Position numbers and translations under genes: made by a program. Below the pieces are notes generated by a model. It searched no databases. It was given only the letters and a program-made list of their open reading frames with translations, and was not told the DNA's origin. 64,000 nt of DNA, taken from contig NZ_JAGGKI010000006.1 of NCBI RefSeq assembly GCF_017873605.1, forward strand, positions 248,001 to 312,000, given 5' to 3'. The DNA is from Paenibacillus lactis. GTDB taxonomy: Bacteria > Bacillota > Bacilli > Paenibacillales > Paenibacillaceae. The first letter of the stretch is position 1. Each line of letters begins with the position of its first letter. Positions 23,842-32,271 of the stretch are shown here, piece after piece.

Positions 23842-24744
23842 ATGATGGAATTGCGCCAACTGAACACGTTCCGCACGGTGGCATCCACCTTAAATTTCAG
23901 CCGGGCTGCGGAAGTGTTGAACTACGTCCCCTCCAACGTAACGATGCAAATGAAAGCATTGGAGGAGGAGCTGGGGGTTCGTCTTTTTGACCGCTTGGGT
24001 AAGCAGCTCGTTCTTACAACTGCGGGTAAACGCTTTTTGACTCATGTCGAAGGCGTGCTAAACCAATTGGACGAGGCTCGCAGTGTCGTTCATGACAATG
24101 AAAACTTAAGCGGTACCCTAACGATTAGTGCCAACGAGGTTCTTTGCGCCTATCGGCTACCGGTTGTCTTTCAGCTTTTTCGTTCGCGCCATCCGGGCGT
24201 GCGCCTCATCTTCCGCTCCGTTCCCAATCAGGAACTCAAGCAATCGCTCTTTGAGGGAACCGCGGATGTCGTCTTTATGTTGGACGAACCCATCCGCTCA
24301 AGCGGACTTGCGGTGGAGCCGTTGCTGGAAGAAACGTTCCGCTTATTCGCCGCTCCGGACCATCCGCTCGCACAACGTACGGTGCTGCAGCTGGAGGATT
24401 TTCACGGAGAAGTGTTCCTGACGAATGAAAAGGGCTGTCCCTATCGAACCATGTTTGACCGATCATTTGAGAAAGAGGGCATTGATAGTATTACGTATTT
24501 AGAGTTTCAAAGTGCTGAAGCTATTAAACAATGCGCAATTACGGGAATCGGCATTGCCTTTCTTCCTGAAATCGTCGTAGAAGCCGAGGTTGAGCGGGGC
24601 GAGCTTGTTGCTCTTCCATGGCAAATTCCGGACTTGCACGTGTATACACAGATGCTATGGCATAAAGACAAGTGGCTTTCACCGATCATATTATCCTTCA
24701 TCGAGGCAGCAAGGGAGGTTATTGCGGTAGAGGAGGAGAACTAA
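23842..24744 (+). CDS. LysR-family transcriptional regulator
   Basis: 300 residues. The N-terminal winged helix is classic (MELRQLNTFRTVASTLNFSR, then AAEVLNYVPSNVTMQMKALE and RLFDR). It is followed by a two-lobed substrate-binding domain (LTISANEVLCAYRLP, GIGIAFLPEIV). GGGGGATCG lies just before the ATG ATG start. It is divergent from the MetX-like hydrolase and presumably controls it, with an unknown co-inducer. Confidence 0.92.
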   Translation: MMELRQLNTFRTVASTLNFSRAAEVLNYVPSNVTMQMKALEEELGVRLFDRLGKQLVLTTAGKRFLTHVEGVLNQLDEARSVVHDNENLSGTLTISANEVLCAYRLPVVFQLFRSRHPGVRLIFRSVPNQELKQSLFEGTADVVFMLDEPIRSSGLAVEPLLEETFRLFAAPDHPLAQRTVLQLEDFHGEVFLTNEKGCPYRTMFDRSFEKEGIDSITYLEFQSAEAIKQCAITGIGIAFLPEIVVEAEVERGELVALPWQIPDLHVYTQMLWHKDKWLSPIILSFIEAAREVIAVEEEN

Positions 24745-24800
24745 TACATTTAGCTTAGGGTGTTGAGACCCGGCGTGGAGCGGGGGCGTGAGTAAAATAC

Positions 24801-24829
24801 TTGACAAAATAATTTATTTATGCTATAAT
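24801..24829 (+). promoter_or_regulatory. Perfect consensus sigma-A promoter
   Basis: TTGACA (24801-24806), 17 bp and TATAAT (24824-24829) match the consensus exactly, in an AT-rich setting. Transcription would start near 24836 and meet a terminator about 20 bases later, before the methyltransferase ribosome site. Confidence 0.85.
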
Positions 24830-24856
24830 TTACATTCTTAATAATATGATTTACAA

Positions 24857-24891
24857 TAAGATTCTCCTGGCCAGGGGAATCTTATTTTTTT
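24857..24891 (+). terminator. Leader terminator (candidate attenuator) before the methyltransferase
   Basis: TAAGATTCTCCTGG (24857-24870) and CCAGGGGAATCTTA (24871-24884) form a near-perfect 14-bp stem with one T.G pair and almost no loop. It is followed by seven T and lies between a consensus promoter and the ribosome binding site of the next gene. A 24-codon ORF without a ribosome site (ATG 24846, stop near 24920) runs across the hairpin into the gene start. Read-through must be conditional for the gene to be expressed from this promoter. Confidence 0.75.
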
Positions 24892-24906
24892 ATGGGAGAA
24901 CAAAGC

Positions 24907-25821
24907 ATGAAACAAAATGAATCCAGTATAACGTCCTTGATATCGGCTTTTGGCCGGTCATATCATAGCAAATATGACACACCGATAATTTTTGATGATT
25001 TTATCGCGAACCGTTTGATATCCGAAGAAGAATTCTCGGCAATCAGTAACAACATGATTAATGGAATCCAGTTTTTCAATAGTGAGATTGGGCAACAATT
25101 TAAAGATAGTCCAGCGGAAATATTGAAATGGATCACACAGATCCAGCTTTCCCCAGTTTCCTTAGCACGCTCCGCCTATTGTGAAAAAGTATTACTTAAC
25201 GAAATTATGCTTGGTGTAAAGCAGTATGTCATACTTGGAGCTGGCCTAGACACATTTTGTTTGCGATATCCGGAGCTGGAGCACAGCTTAAGTGTATTTG
25301 AAATCGATCACCCAGCTACACAGGAAATGAAAAGGAAGAAGCTGGAGGCCGCAGAACTCCATATTCCGAGTAATCTTCATTTTGTTTCAATAGACTTTAC
25401 TACTAAGTTTCCCTATGAATCCTTATTAGACAATGGATTTAAAAACCAAAAAACGTTCTTTAGCCTTTTGGGTGTCTCTTATTATCTAACGGAAGAGGAA
25501 AATGCATCCTTGATTCTTCAATTATTTGCCAATGTCCCATCTGGAAGTTCTATTGTTTTTGATTATGCGGATGAGAATTTCTTTATAGAAAAAGGAAAGT
25601 TTAATAGAGTTGAAAATATGGTGAAAATGGCTTATGCAAGTGGAGAGCCGATGAAATCAAGCTTTTCTTATCAAAAAATTGAAAAATTACTGGAAAGATC
25701 CGGTTTATTGATTTATGAACATCTATCGCCAACAAAGATCCAAGAGCTTTTCTTCCGTGATCGGACGGATTATTTATCTGCTTTCGAGACCATTCATTTT
25801 ATCCATGCCGTAAAGAAATAA
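24907..25821 (+). CDS. SAM-dependent methyltransferase, leucine-carboxyl-methyltransferase type
   Basis: 304 residues from the ATG at 24907 (GGGAG 8 bases upstream); an in-frame ATG at 24892 lies in the terminator T tract and has no ribosome site. The fold is class I methyltransferase: QYVILGAGLDTFCLRYP is the SAM-binding loop of the LCMT/TIGR00027 group, with FEIDHPATQEMKRKKL as the second acidic strand and TFFSLLGVSYYLTEEEN further on. Members methylate carboxyl or hydroxyl groups of small molecules or proteins. The perfect promoter followed by a leader terminator suggests induced expression. The substrate is unknown, and it should not be called a drug-resistance gene on this evidence. Confidence 0.82.
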   Translation: MKQNESSITSLISAFGRSYHSKYDTPIIFDDFIANRLISEEEFSAISNNMINGIQFFNSEIGQQFKDSPAEILKWITQIQLSPVSLARSAYCEKVLLNEIMLGVKQYVILGAGLDTFCLRYPELEHSLSVFEIDHPATQEMKRKKLEAAELHIPSNLHFVSIDFTTKFPYESLLDNGFKNQKTFFSLLGVSYYLTEEENASLILQLFANVPSGSSIVFDYADENFFIEKGKFNRVENMVKMAYASGEPMKSSFSYQKIEKLLERSGLLIYEHLSPTKIQELFFRDRTDYLSAFETIHFIHAVKK

Positions 25822-25909
25822 GATGTGCAGCTCTGAAGCCCGATTGCGACATTTGCCTGTAAAGAGACGTATTACAGTAGAATAATTCTTGTGTTCAAGG
25901 AGGCAAAAC

Positions 25910-26812
25910 ATGGAGTACACTTCACCGAAAGAAGCGGTGCTAAAGGTGAAATGGTGGCCTAAACATCCCATAGCCGCTGGGCGTCGTCATACCGTTGGTC
26001 TTCAATCGGACGGCACGGTGACGGCTGTGGGGGACAATAATGATGGTCAATGTGAAGTAAGCGGCTGGCGCGATATTGTGGCGGTTGCGGTTGGTAATGT
26101 TCATATGGCGACGAACACGGGCAGAGCTCATACCGTGGGGCTTAAATCGGACGGCACCGTGGTAGCAGTGGGTTGGAATAAGCATGACCAATGTAATGTA
26201 AGCGGCTGGCGTGATATTGTGACGGTTGCAGCAGGTTGGCGTCGTACCGTCGGGCTTCAATCGGATGGCAAGGTGGTGGCAGCGGGTCGGAATGATGAGG
26301 GGCAATGCGATGTTGGCAGCTGGCGTGATATTGTGGCAGTAGCGGCGGGGGACTGGCATACCATCGGTCTTCAATCGGACGGCACGGTGACGGCTGTAGG
26401 TAATAGTCGTTATGGCCAATGTAATGTAAATGAATGGCACGACATTGTCGCGGTAACAGCGGGTTACCTTCATACCGTCGGCCTAAAATCGGACGGCACG
26501 GTTGTAGCCGTGGGCTTGAATAGGCATGGCCAATGCAATGTAAGCGATTGGCGCGGTATTGTGGCGATCGCGGCGGGAAGCTATCATACGCTCGGCCTTA
26601 AATCGGACGGCTCGGTAACGGCTGTGGGTATGAATGAGCACGGCCAATGCAATGTAAGCGGCTGGCGGGATATTGTGGCCGTTGCGGCGGGCTGCACTCA
26701 TACGCTCGGTCTTAAATCGGACGGCTCGGTGGTTGCTGCGGGTGGAAATAGTAATGGCCAATGCGATGTAGGCGAATGGCAGGGCATCCAACTGCCTGGC
26801 AGATCGTTCTGA
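25910..26812 (+). CDS. RCC1-like tandem-repeat propeller protein
   Basis: 300 residues from the ATG at 25910 (AAGGAGG upstream). After about 25 residues the protein is almost entirely seven RCC1-type repeats of about 41 residues. Each resembles HTVGLKSDGTVVAVG, then NxxGQCNVSGWRDIVAVAAG. The repeats are very similar at DNA level too. Seven blades suggest a closed beta-propeller, as in RCC1, but with short bacterial blades. There is no signal peptide, membrane segment or catalytic motif, so a binding role is likely. One repeat carries a short insertion (VHMATNTGRA). Confidence 0.82.
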   Translation: MEYTSPKEAVLKVKWWPKHPIAAGRRHTVGLQSDGTVTAVGDNNDGQCEVSGWRDIVAVAVGNVHMATNTGRAHTVGLKSDGTVVAVGWNKHDQCNVSGWRDIVTVAAGWRRTVGLQSDGKVVAAGRNDEGQCDVGSWRDIVAVAAGDWHTIGLQSDGTVTAVGNSRYGQCNVNEWHDIVAVTAGYLHTVGLKSDGTVVAVGLNRHGQCNVSDWRGIVAIAAGSYHTLGLKSDGSVTAVGMNEHGQCNVSGWRDIVAVAAGCTHTLGLKSDGSVVAAGGNSNGQCDVGEWQGIQLPGRSF

Positions 26813-26858
26813 GGTATCCATTACGTGGTGAAGAAAGGGGTCGGGGTTTTTATTTGAA

Positions 26859-26884
26859 AGTCGCATAATATGCGGCTTTTTTTT
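26859..26884 (+). terminator. Terminator after the RCC1-like gene
   Basis: GTCGCAT and ATGCGGC form a 7-bp stem with one G.T pair and a very short loop, followed by eight T. An almost identical element occurs at 62646-62668 after the vgb-like gene. Confidence 0.8.
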
Positions 26885-27145
26885 ATCTACATTGTCCGGT
26901 TTTTGTTGAATCCAGTTTGTCTACTGTCAGCGATGTCAGCTACATCTGATGATGTTATATATAATGACAACAAGTGAAACTTTCTGAAAATAAAACATAA
27001 ATAATTACAAAAAAAAGAGTCGATACAGCCCCTGTTCCCCGGATGAACGTTCAAAAACCCGCATGAAAACGCATTACATTCGATGTTGATCCAACACTTA
27101 CCGATAACGATGTGAAATAAGTTGACTTAAATTCAGAAAAAAGTA

Positions 27146-27210
27146 TTGAAGTCCCTGTAGCACGATGATATGATGTCATCAAATACAAAATACAGAATAT
27201 TGTATATTGA
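27146..27210 (+). promoter_or_regulatory. Putative promoter and operators of the yhf operon
   Basis: TTGAAG (27146-27151), 17 bp and TATGAT (27169-27174) form a plausible promoter. Imperfect dyads overlap or follow it: GATGATATGATGTCATC at the -10 region, and AATACAA...TTGTATATT around 27185-27210. These could be sites for the first gene product, a YhfZ-type regulator. The 300 bases upstream (26885-27145) hold no gene. Confidence 0.45.
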
Positions 27211-27228
27211 GGAGGTGAACCGGGTAAC

Positions 27229-28146
27229 GTGATTCAAGGATTGAACTCCAAAAGCAGCGTGGTTTTAAAAAACCTAGCGGAAGAGCTTCTCTTTATTGAA
27301 CTGGATTCCCGTATTCCCCGAATTGAGGAGCTGTCGGGTAAATACGGCGTTGGCCGCGGCACGATTCAAAATGTTTTGAAAAAAATGGAGGAAAGCCAAT
27401 GTATTTCGCTCGAGTCCAGAGGGCATCTAGGCACCTTTCTCCGAAATAAGAACATGGACCTGCTGCTTCAATGCTGCGGGGTGAGCAGTATCATCGGCGT
27501 TATGCCGCTTCCTTACTCCCGTAAATACGAGGGATTGGCAACGGCAATGCACGCAAGCTTCGAAAAAATCGGCATCCCTCTGCACTGTGCCTTTATGCGC
27601 GGTGCGACCGTTCGTCTGGACAATGTCATTGATGGTCGATATGATTTCGCACTTGTTTCCAAATATGCCGCAATGACGGCGATCCGCAAATCCGAAGAAC
27701 TCGTGATTGTAAAGGAATTCGGAAGCGGTTCATACGTTTCGCGTCATGCGGTAGTTTTTGCGGAGGAAACAAGCGGGATCCAAGACGGGATGAAAATCGG
27801 AATCGACAGTTACTCTATTGACCAACAAGTATTAACGAATCTTGAAGTTAAGGGCAAGGATGTCGAGCTGATCAACCTGAACTATATGCATTTGCTGGAG
27901 CATTTAAAAGCCAAGTCGATCGACGCAATGGTATGGAATGTGGATGAAATCGACAACGGTTCATTCTATTTGTCCGAGCTGTCCTCCAAGGAAGCGTTGG
28001 AAATGGACAAGGAAATGAGTCAGGCTGTATGCGTCGTAAACAAAAACAATAAGAAAATGGAGTTTATGTTCGATCAGATATCAACCGATCATGTCATGCA
28101 AATCCAGAAGCAGGTGGAGCGTGGCGTGCTCATTCCTAAATACTGA
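27229..28146 (+). CDS. yhfZ: YhfZ-type transcriptional regulator
   Basis: 305 residues from a GTG; GGAGGTGA lies upstream and the preceding in-frame codons contain a stop. Residues about 10-65 form a winged helix of the GntR/YhfZ type (FIELDSRIPRIEELSGKYGV, then GRGTIQNVLKKMEE and SRGHLGTFL). The C-terminal part resembles a periplasmic-binding-like effector domain (IGVMPLPYSRKYEGLATAM, FALVSKYAAMTAIRKSE). It is the first gene of an eight-gene set equivalent to E. coli yhfZYXWVUTS, and probably the local regulator. The effector is unknown. Confidence 0.85.
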   Translation: MIQGLNSKSSVVLKNLAEELLFIELDSRIPRIEELSGKYGVGRGTIQNVLKKMEESQCISLESRGHLGTFLRNKNMDLLLQCCGVSSIIGVMPLPYSRKYEGLATAMHASFEKIGIPLHCAFMRGATVRLDNVIDGRYDFALVSKYAAMTAIRKSEELVIVKEFGSGSYVSRHAVVFAEETSGIQDGMKIGIDSYSIDQQVLTNLEVKGKDVELINLNYMHLLEHLKAKSIDAMVWNVDEIDNGSFYLSELSSKEALEMDKEMSQAVCVVNKNNKKMEFMFDQISTDHVMQIQKQVERGVLIPKY

Positions 28147-28164
28147 CAGGGAGTGTGGAGAAGC

Positions 28165-28509
28165 GTGAGTGCTTTGAGAGAACGACTGGATATTTTATTT
28201 TCTACCAACACGATTACACCTGGCGCCATGAAGCTGTGCGAGGCAACGATTGAAAGATTCGTACAGCCGGACAATGAGAAGAAATACAAAAAGCTGGTGA
28301 CTCATCTGGGGATGGCCGTTACCCGGATCGAGCGCAGCGAGGAGCTAAACGCTCCGCCTGAGGAGATCATGCAGGAAATCAGACGCTCTCCTCATTTTGC
28401 CCAAGCTGCAGAAAACGTAAAGTGGATCGAGTCCCAAATGGACGGCAAGCTTCCGGATGAGGAAAGACAGTACCTGATCATGCATTTCGTTAACGCTTCA
28501 GAAATCTAA
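28165..28509 (+). CDS. yhfY: YhfY-type PRD-domain protein
   Basis: 114 residues from the GTG at 28165; an upstream in-frame GTG at 28153 has worse spacing. The helical pattern, with LVTHLGMAVTRIERSEEL around the middle and ERQYLIMHFVNASEI at the end, matches a single PTS-regulation domain. It contains the H of THLG and the H of MHFVN as candidate phosphorylation sites. It follows yhfZ by 18 bases. In the E. coli cluster a stand-alone PRD protein occupies the same place. Its partner is presumably a regulator or transporter of this operon. Confidence 0.75.
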   Translation: MSALRERLDILFSTNTITPGAMKLCEATIERFVQPDNEKKYKKLVTHLGMAVTRIERSEELNAPPEEIMQEIRRSPHFAQAAENVKWIESQMDGKLPDEERQYLIMHFVNASEI

Positions 28510-28535
28510 AAACAAACGAAAAGAGGAGAATTGTC

Positions 28536-28892
28536 ATGAAAATCGTGATTGGCGGGCAAGTGGAAAAGAAAGAAATTGAAGCTTTGGTCAAACAGCATGG
28601 CGGAGCCGATGTGGAAGTAACCGTTAAATCGGATCTGGAAGCTGCAATGGCTCTGAAGATGGGACAAGCCGATTACTACGTGGGCGCTTGCTATACCGGA
28701 GGGGGCGGAGCATTGGCCATGGCCATCGCGATGGTAGGCAAGTCGAATTGTGCTACGATTTCCATGCCGGGACAGCCGCCGACACAAGAGAAAGTCGATC
28801 AGGCCGTCGCGCAAGGCGCTAAGGCATTCGGCTTTACCGGAGACCACAAAGAGAAGGCAGTAGAATTTCTTATGAAAGCACTTACCAAGTAA
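28536..28892 (+). CDS. yhfU: DUF2620 protein (YhfU)
   Basis: 118 residues; GAGGAG precedes the ATG. It begins MKIVIGGQVEKKEIEALVKQ and has a glycine-rich YVGACYTGGGGALAMAIAMV, typical of DUF2620/YhfU. The end is helical. It is always found next to the YhfT-type membrane protein. The function is unknown; a small cytosolic subunit or regulator of the transporter is a fair guess. Confidence 0.85.
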   Translation: MKIVIGGQVEKKEIEALVKQHGGADVEVTVKSDLEAAMALKMGQADYYVGACYTGGGGALAMAIAMVGKSNCATISMPGQPPTQEKVDQAVAQGAKAFGFTGDHKEKAVEFLMKALTK

Positions 28893-28923
28893 GCGTTACG
28901 TCAAATGATTAGGGGGACATCTT

Positions 28924-30219
28924 ATGCTGGAAGCTTTGTTGTTAATCGGGCTAGGGATCGTGACTGCAACTATGGCCAACTTGGGGATCGCCGTATTTAA
29001 TGACGGTCTTAGACCGATCGTCCCTGAGAATCTGGAAGGGCGGATGAGCCGGAAGGAGCTGGGCGTCACCGCTTTTGCCATGAGCTTCGGGCTTGTGATC
29101 GGTTACGGGATCCCCATTTCGATATCAGGAAGCATTTTGCTTATCCATAGCATTCTACTCGGAACGGATATCATCGGGTTGTCTTTTAAACGAGGCAAAT
29201 TGAGCACAGCTGCTGCCGGAGCGCTAGGCGGCGTATATGGCGCGGGTATCTACTTCGGGCTTCAGGCAGTTGTGAAAGCGTTTGAAATGCTTCCGCTTAA
29301 TTTTATTGACGGATTCAACAAAATTGGCGAGCCCGTCGTTGTATCCTTTATGGTATTTCCCGCCCTGGCCATCGCGCTTCAATTTTCGATCAAAAAAGGC
29401 GTCATTGCTTTTCTGGTGGCGGCATTGGCCAGACAGCTCGTTGTTTTCAGCAACACAAAAGGACTTATTCAAATTGACGGCACGCCGGTTGTTTTGAGTC
29501 CGGAAGGCATCGCGTTGATCGTGGGCATGGCGTTTCTTATCACGTTTGCGATGAAGGAAAAATCCGAGGATCAGAGCCTTTCAACACTTGCCTCCATGTT
29601 TACGGATCGCGTGACGCGCATTAAAAAGTTTTCGTGGATCGTCATGATCAGCGGCGGTTTAGCCGCGGCAGCCACCAATCTTCTGTTAATTGCCGGCGAT
29701 CCGATCTCGCTGAGCCTGCTGGCTGACGGAAAAATCTCGGAAGGCGGCATTGCCTCCCTGGCCAAAGCCATTGGATTTGTCCCGCTGATCGCCAGTACGG
29801 CGATCGCTACCGGCGTATTCGGCCCAGTCGGGTTTACGTTCGTATTCGGAGTGGGGATATTTTCTCCGAATCCGCTCGTTGCAGCGCTGCTCGGCGCCCT
29901 TGTCATCTTCCTGGAAATTCAGTTATTGTCCAAAATGGCCAAATTTCTGGATCGGTACCCGGGCATCCGCGCCTCGGGTGAAAGCATCCGGACTTCGATG
30001 ACCCGCGTTCTTGAGGTCGCGCTTCTGATCGGGGGAGCGAATGCAGCCAATGCCATCGTGCCGGGGCTCGGTTACTTTGGGATTGCCGGCTTCTATCTGT
30101 TGAATGAGGCGGCGGGACGTCCGATCGTTCGGATGGCCGTAGGTCCTGTGGGAGCTATCGCTGTCGGTATCCTAGGGAACATACTGGTTCTGCTTGGATT
30201 GTATACACCACCACAGTAA
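28924..30219 (+). CDS. yhfT: YhfT-type multi-pass membrane transporter
   Basis: 431 residues, strongly hydrophobic, with ten or more helices and many small residues (LEALLLIGLGIVTATMANLG at the N-terminus; VGPVGAIAVGILGNILVLLG at the end). It matches YhfT, a family of unknown substrate. It directly follows the DUF2620 gene. It probably imports the compound that the downstream php-yhfS-yhfX-yhfW enzymes process; this is inferred from operon structure. Confidence 0.85.
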   Translation: MLEALLLIGLGIVTATMANLGIAVFNDGLRPIVPENLEGRMSRKELGVTAFAMSFGLVIGYGIPISISGSILLIHSILLGTDIIGLSFKRGKLSTAAAGALGGVYGAGIYFGLQAVVKAFEMLPLNFIDGFNKIGEPVVVSFMVFPALAIALQFSIKKGVIAFLVAALARQLVVFSNTKGLIQIDGTPVVLSPEGIALIVGMAFLITFAMKEKSEDQSLSTLASMFTDRVTRIKKFSWIVMISGGLAAAATNLLLIAGDPISLSLLADGKISEGGIASLAKAIGFVPLIASTAIATGVFGPVGFTFVFGVGIFSPNPLVAALLGALVIFLEIQLLSKMAKFLDRYPGIRASGESIRTSMTRVLEVALLIGGANAANAIVPGLGYFGIAGFYLLNEAAGRPIVRMAVGPVGAIAVGILGNILVLLGLYTPPQ

Positions 30220-30231
30220 GGAGAGAGAGAA

Positions 30232-31164
30232 ATGTACATCCAGACCGTACTTGGGCCCATACAACCGGAGAAGCTTGGCGTATGCGCCTGTCACGAGCAT
30301 CTATACGTGGATCTGAGCCGTATTAAGAAGAATGAAGATACCTGCCTGCAAGATACGGGGCTTGTCTTGGATGATCTGAAGAGCTTTTATGCCTATGGCG
30401 GCCGGGCCATCATCGAGGTTACCAATGACGGAATGGGACGAAATCCGCGAAAGCTTGCCGAGATCAGTAAAGCCTCCAATATTCATATTGTTGCGAGCAC
30501 GGGCTGTTATAAAGACCCTTTCATTCCTGATGATAAGCTGCGCTGGAACCGGGATCAATTCGCCGAGTGGATGATTCGAGAGATTCGATCCGGCATCGCG
30601 GATACGGGAATTAAGCCAGGGGTGATCGGCGAGATCGGCAGCAGCCTAAACGAATTCAAACCGATCGAGACGGAGCTGTTCCACGGAGCGGTCGCTGCGG
30701 CAAAGGAAACAGGGCTTCCGTTATCTACGCATACAACGCTGGGGACCTGTGCTTTGGAGCAGATCGAGCTGTTTTCTGCGGAAGAAATGCCGCTGGATCA
30801 AGTAATTATTGGCCATCAGGATCTGAACGAGCAGGATGAAGTGGTGCTCGAGGTGCTGAAGGCAGGCGTTTACGTTGCAATGGATACGATCGGCAAGGAA
30901 AACTACCGGAGTGACAACGCCCGCTTGGAATCCTTATTGAAGTTTATCGAGCACGGATATGAGGACCAGCTCCTATTGTCCACGGATCTGACGCGTAAAT
31001 CGCATCTGCGCGCGTTCGGCGGACAGGGCTATGACGTGGTGTTAAGGTCTTTCGTGCCTGCCTTGCGCGGGCGGGGAATCACGGATGAAGTGATCAACAA
31101 ATTGCTGGTGGGCAATCCGCAGCGGGCTTTCAGTATTCGAAAGGCGGGTGACATGTCAGCATGA
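30232..31164 (+). CDS. php: Phosphotriesterase-homology protein (Php/YhfV)
   Basis: 310 residues of the amidohydrolase superfamily. The N-terminal metal site CACHEHLYVD (HxH), the Glu in KPGVIGEIGSS that stands where phosphotriesterase has its carbamylated Lys, the histidines in LPLSTHTTLG and IIGHQD, and the final Asp in LLSTDLTRK are all present. PTE-like lactonases and carboxylesterases share this layout, and the natural activity of Php is not established. It overlaps the next gene by four bases (ATGA), indicating translational coupling. Confidence 0.9.
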   Translation: MYIQTVLGPIQPEKLGVCACHEHLYVDLSRIKKNEDTCLQDTGLVLDDLKSFYAYGGRAIIEVTNDGMGRNPRKLAEISKASNIHIVASTGCYKDPFIPDDKLRWNRDQFAEWMIREIRSGIADTGIKPGVIGEIGSSLNEFKPIETELFHGAVAAAKETGLPLSTHTTLGTCALEQIELFSAEEMPLDQVIIGHQDLNEQDEVVLEVLKAGVYVAMDTIGKENYRSDNARLESLLKFIEHGYEDQLLLSTDLTRKSHLRAFGGQGYDVVLRSFVPALRGRGITDEVINKLLVGNPQRAFSIRKAGDMSA

Positions 31165-32267
31165 AATATGAACAATCGGTATTGAAAAACCGCACGATGG
31201 AGCAAGCTCAGCAGCTGCAGTTTACATTGATCGATGAAATTACGAGAGAGTTTGCGAACAACGAATTTTTCCAAGTCGGCGATGTGGGGCTGCATCCGGA
31301 GTTCCACAGGCCGCTTGTTACGTCCCGCGTCGAGAGGGTGCTTGCCCGTACGTTTGGAGGCGAGCATTGCGCGCTGGTGCGGGGCAGCGGTACCGGAGCG
31401 ATCCGGGGAATTTTAAGCGTGCTGGTCGAACCAGGAGATTCGGTTATCGTACACACCGCACCGATGTATACCACGACCAAGGAAACCTTTCGTTTAATGG
31501 GACTGCGGCAGTCCCAAGCCGACTTTAATGACATGGATGCCGTGGCGAAGCTGCTCGAGAACGATCGGACTTCCAAGGTGTTTTATGTACAGCATGCGCG
31601 GCAGCAGCCTACGGATACGTATCTTCTCCAAGACCTGATCGCGCTAGTTAAACGGAAGCGTCCCGATTTGCCGATCGTGGTCGATGATAACTACTGCGCG
31701 ATGAAAATGCTTGGAATCGGTTCGGAATATGGGGCTGACTATTCTACATTCTCCGGATTTAAGCTGATGGGTCCCCAAGGGATCGGCGTGATCATCGGCA
31801 AGCGGGAAGGGATCGAGAAGCTGCACGAGCGCAACTACTCCGGCGGAGGCCAAGTACAAGGTTACGAAGCGCATGAGCTGCTGCGCAGCATGGTGTTTGC
31901 CCCCGTCATGCTGGCAATTCAAAACGAGCAGGTGGAGAAACTGTGCCGACGTTTGGCTTCAGGAGAAGTGTCAGGCATCAAGGAAGCGTATATCACGAAT
32001 TCGCAGTCCAAGAATGTCATTGTTGAACTGGAGCAGCCGATTGCGTCGGCGGTTATCGAACGCGCATCCTATTATGGAGCGGCCACTTATCCGGTAGGGG
32101 CGGAATCGCGCTTTGAGCTGGTGCCGATGATATACCGGGTATCGGGAAGCTTTCTGGAGAGTGAGCCCAAGCTCAAAGAATACGGTCTTCGCATCAACCC
32201 GATGAAAGCATCGGCAGATACGGTTATCCGCATCTTAGAAAATGTTCTGCAGGAATTTAGGGGGTAA
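31161..32267 (+). CDS. yhfS: PLP-dependent aminotransferase-fold enzyme (YhfS)
   Basis: 368 residues of fold-type I PLP enzymes. SGTGAIRGILSVLVEPGD is the cofactor phosphate loop, VVDDNYCAMK gives the Asp that binds the pyridine nitrogen, and SGFKLMGPQGIGVIIGKREG carries the Schiff-base Lys. It is related to cystathionine lyase/selenocysteine synthase-like enzymes. The E. coli counterpart is uncharacterised. The start overlaps php, and it precedes the alanine-racemase-fold gene by four bases, so two PLP enzymes work side by side here. Confidence 0.87.
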   Translation: MKYEQSVLKNRTMEQAQQLQFTLIDEITREFANNEFFQVGDVGLHPEFHRPLVTSRVERVLARTFGGEHCALVRGSGTGAIRGILSVLVEPGDSVIVHTAPMYTTTKETFRLMGLRQSQADFNDMDAVAKLLENDRTSKVFYVQHARQQPTDTYLLQDLIALVKRKRPDLPIVVDDNYCAMKMLGIGSEYGADYSTFSGFKLMGPQGIGVIIGKREGIEKLHERNYSGGGQVQGYEAHELLRSMVFAPVMLAIQNEQVEKLCRRLASGEVSGIKEAYITNSQSKNVIVELEQPIASAVIERASYYGAATYPVGAESRFELVPMIYRVSGSFLESEPKLKEYGLRINPMKASADTVIRILENVLQEFRG

Positions 32268-32271
32268 CTGC

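Noticed and set aside
25980..26800. Possible CRISPR or mobile repeat array in the 120-bp repeats
   Set aside because: The repeats are in frame and encode RCC1 blades.
30232..31164. Organophosphate-degrading phosphotriesterase
   Set aside because: Operon context and Glu at the bridging position point to Php/YhfV, which is not established as a phosphotriesterase.
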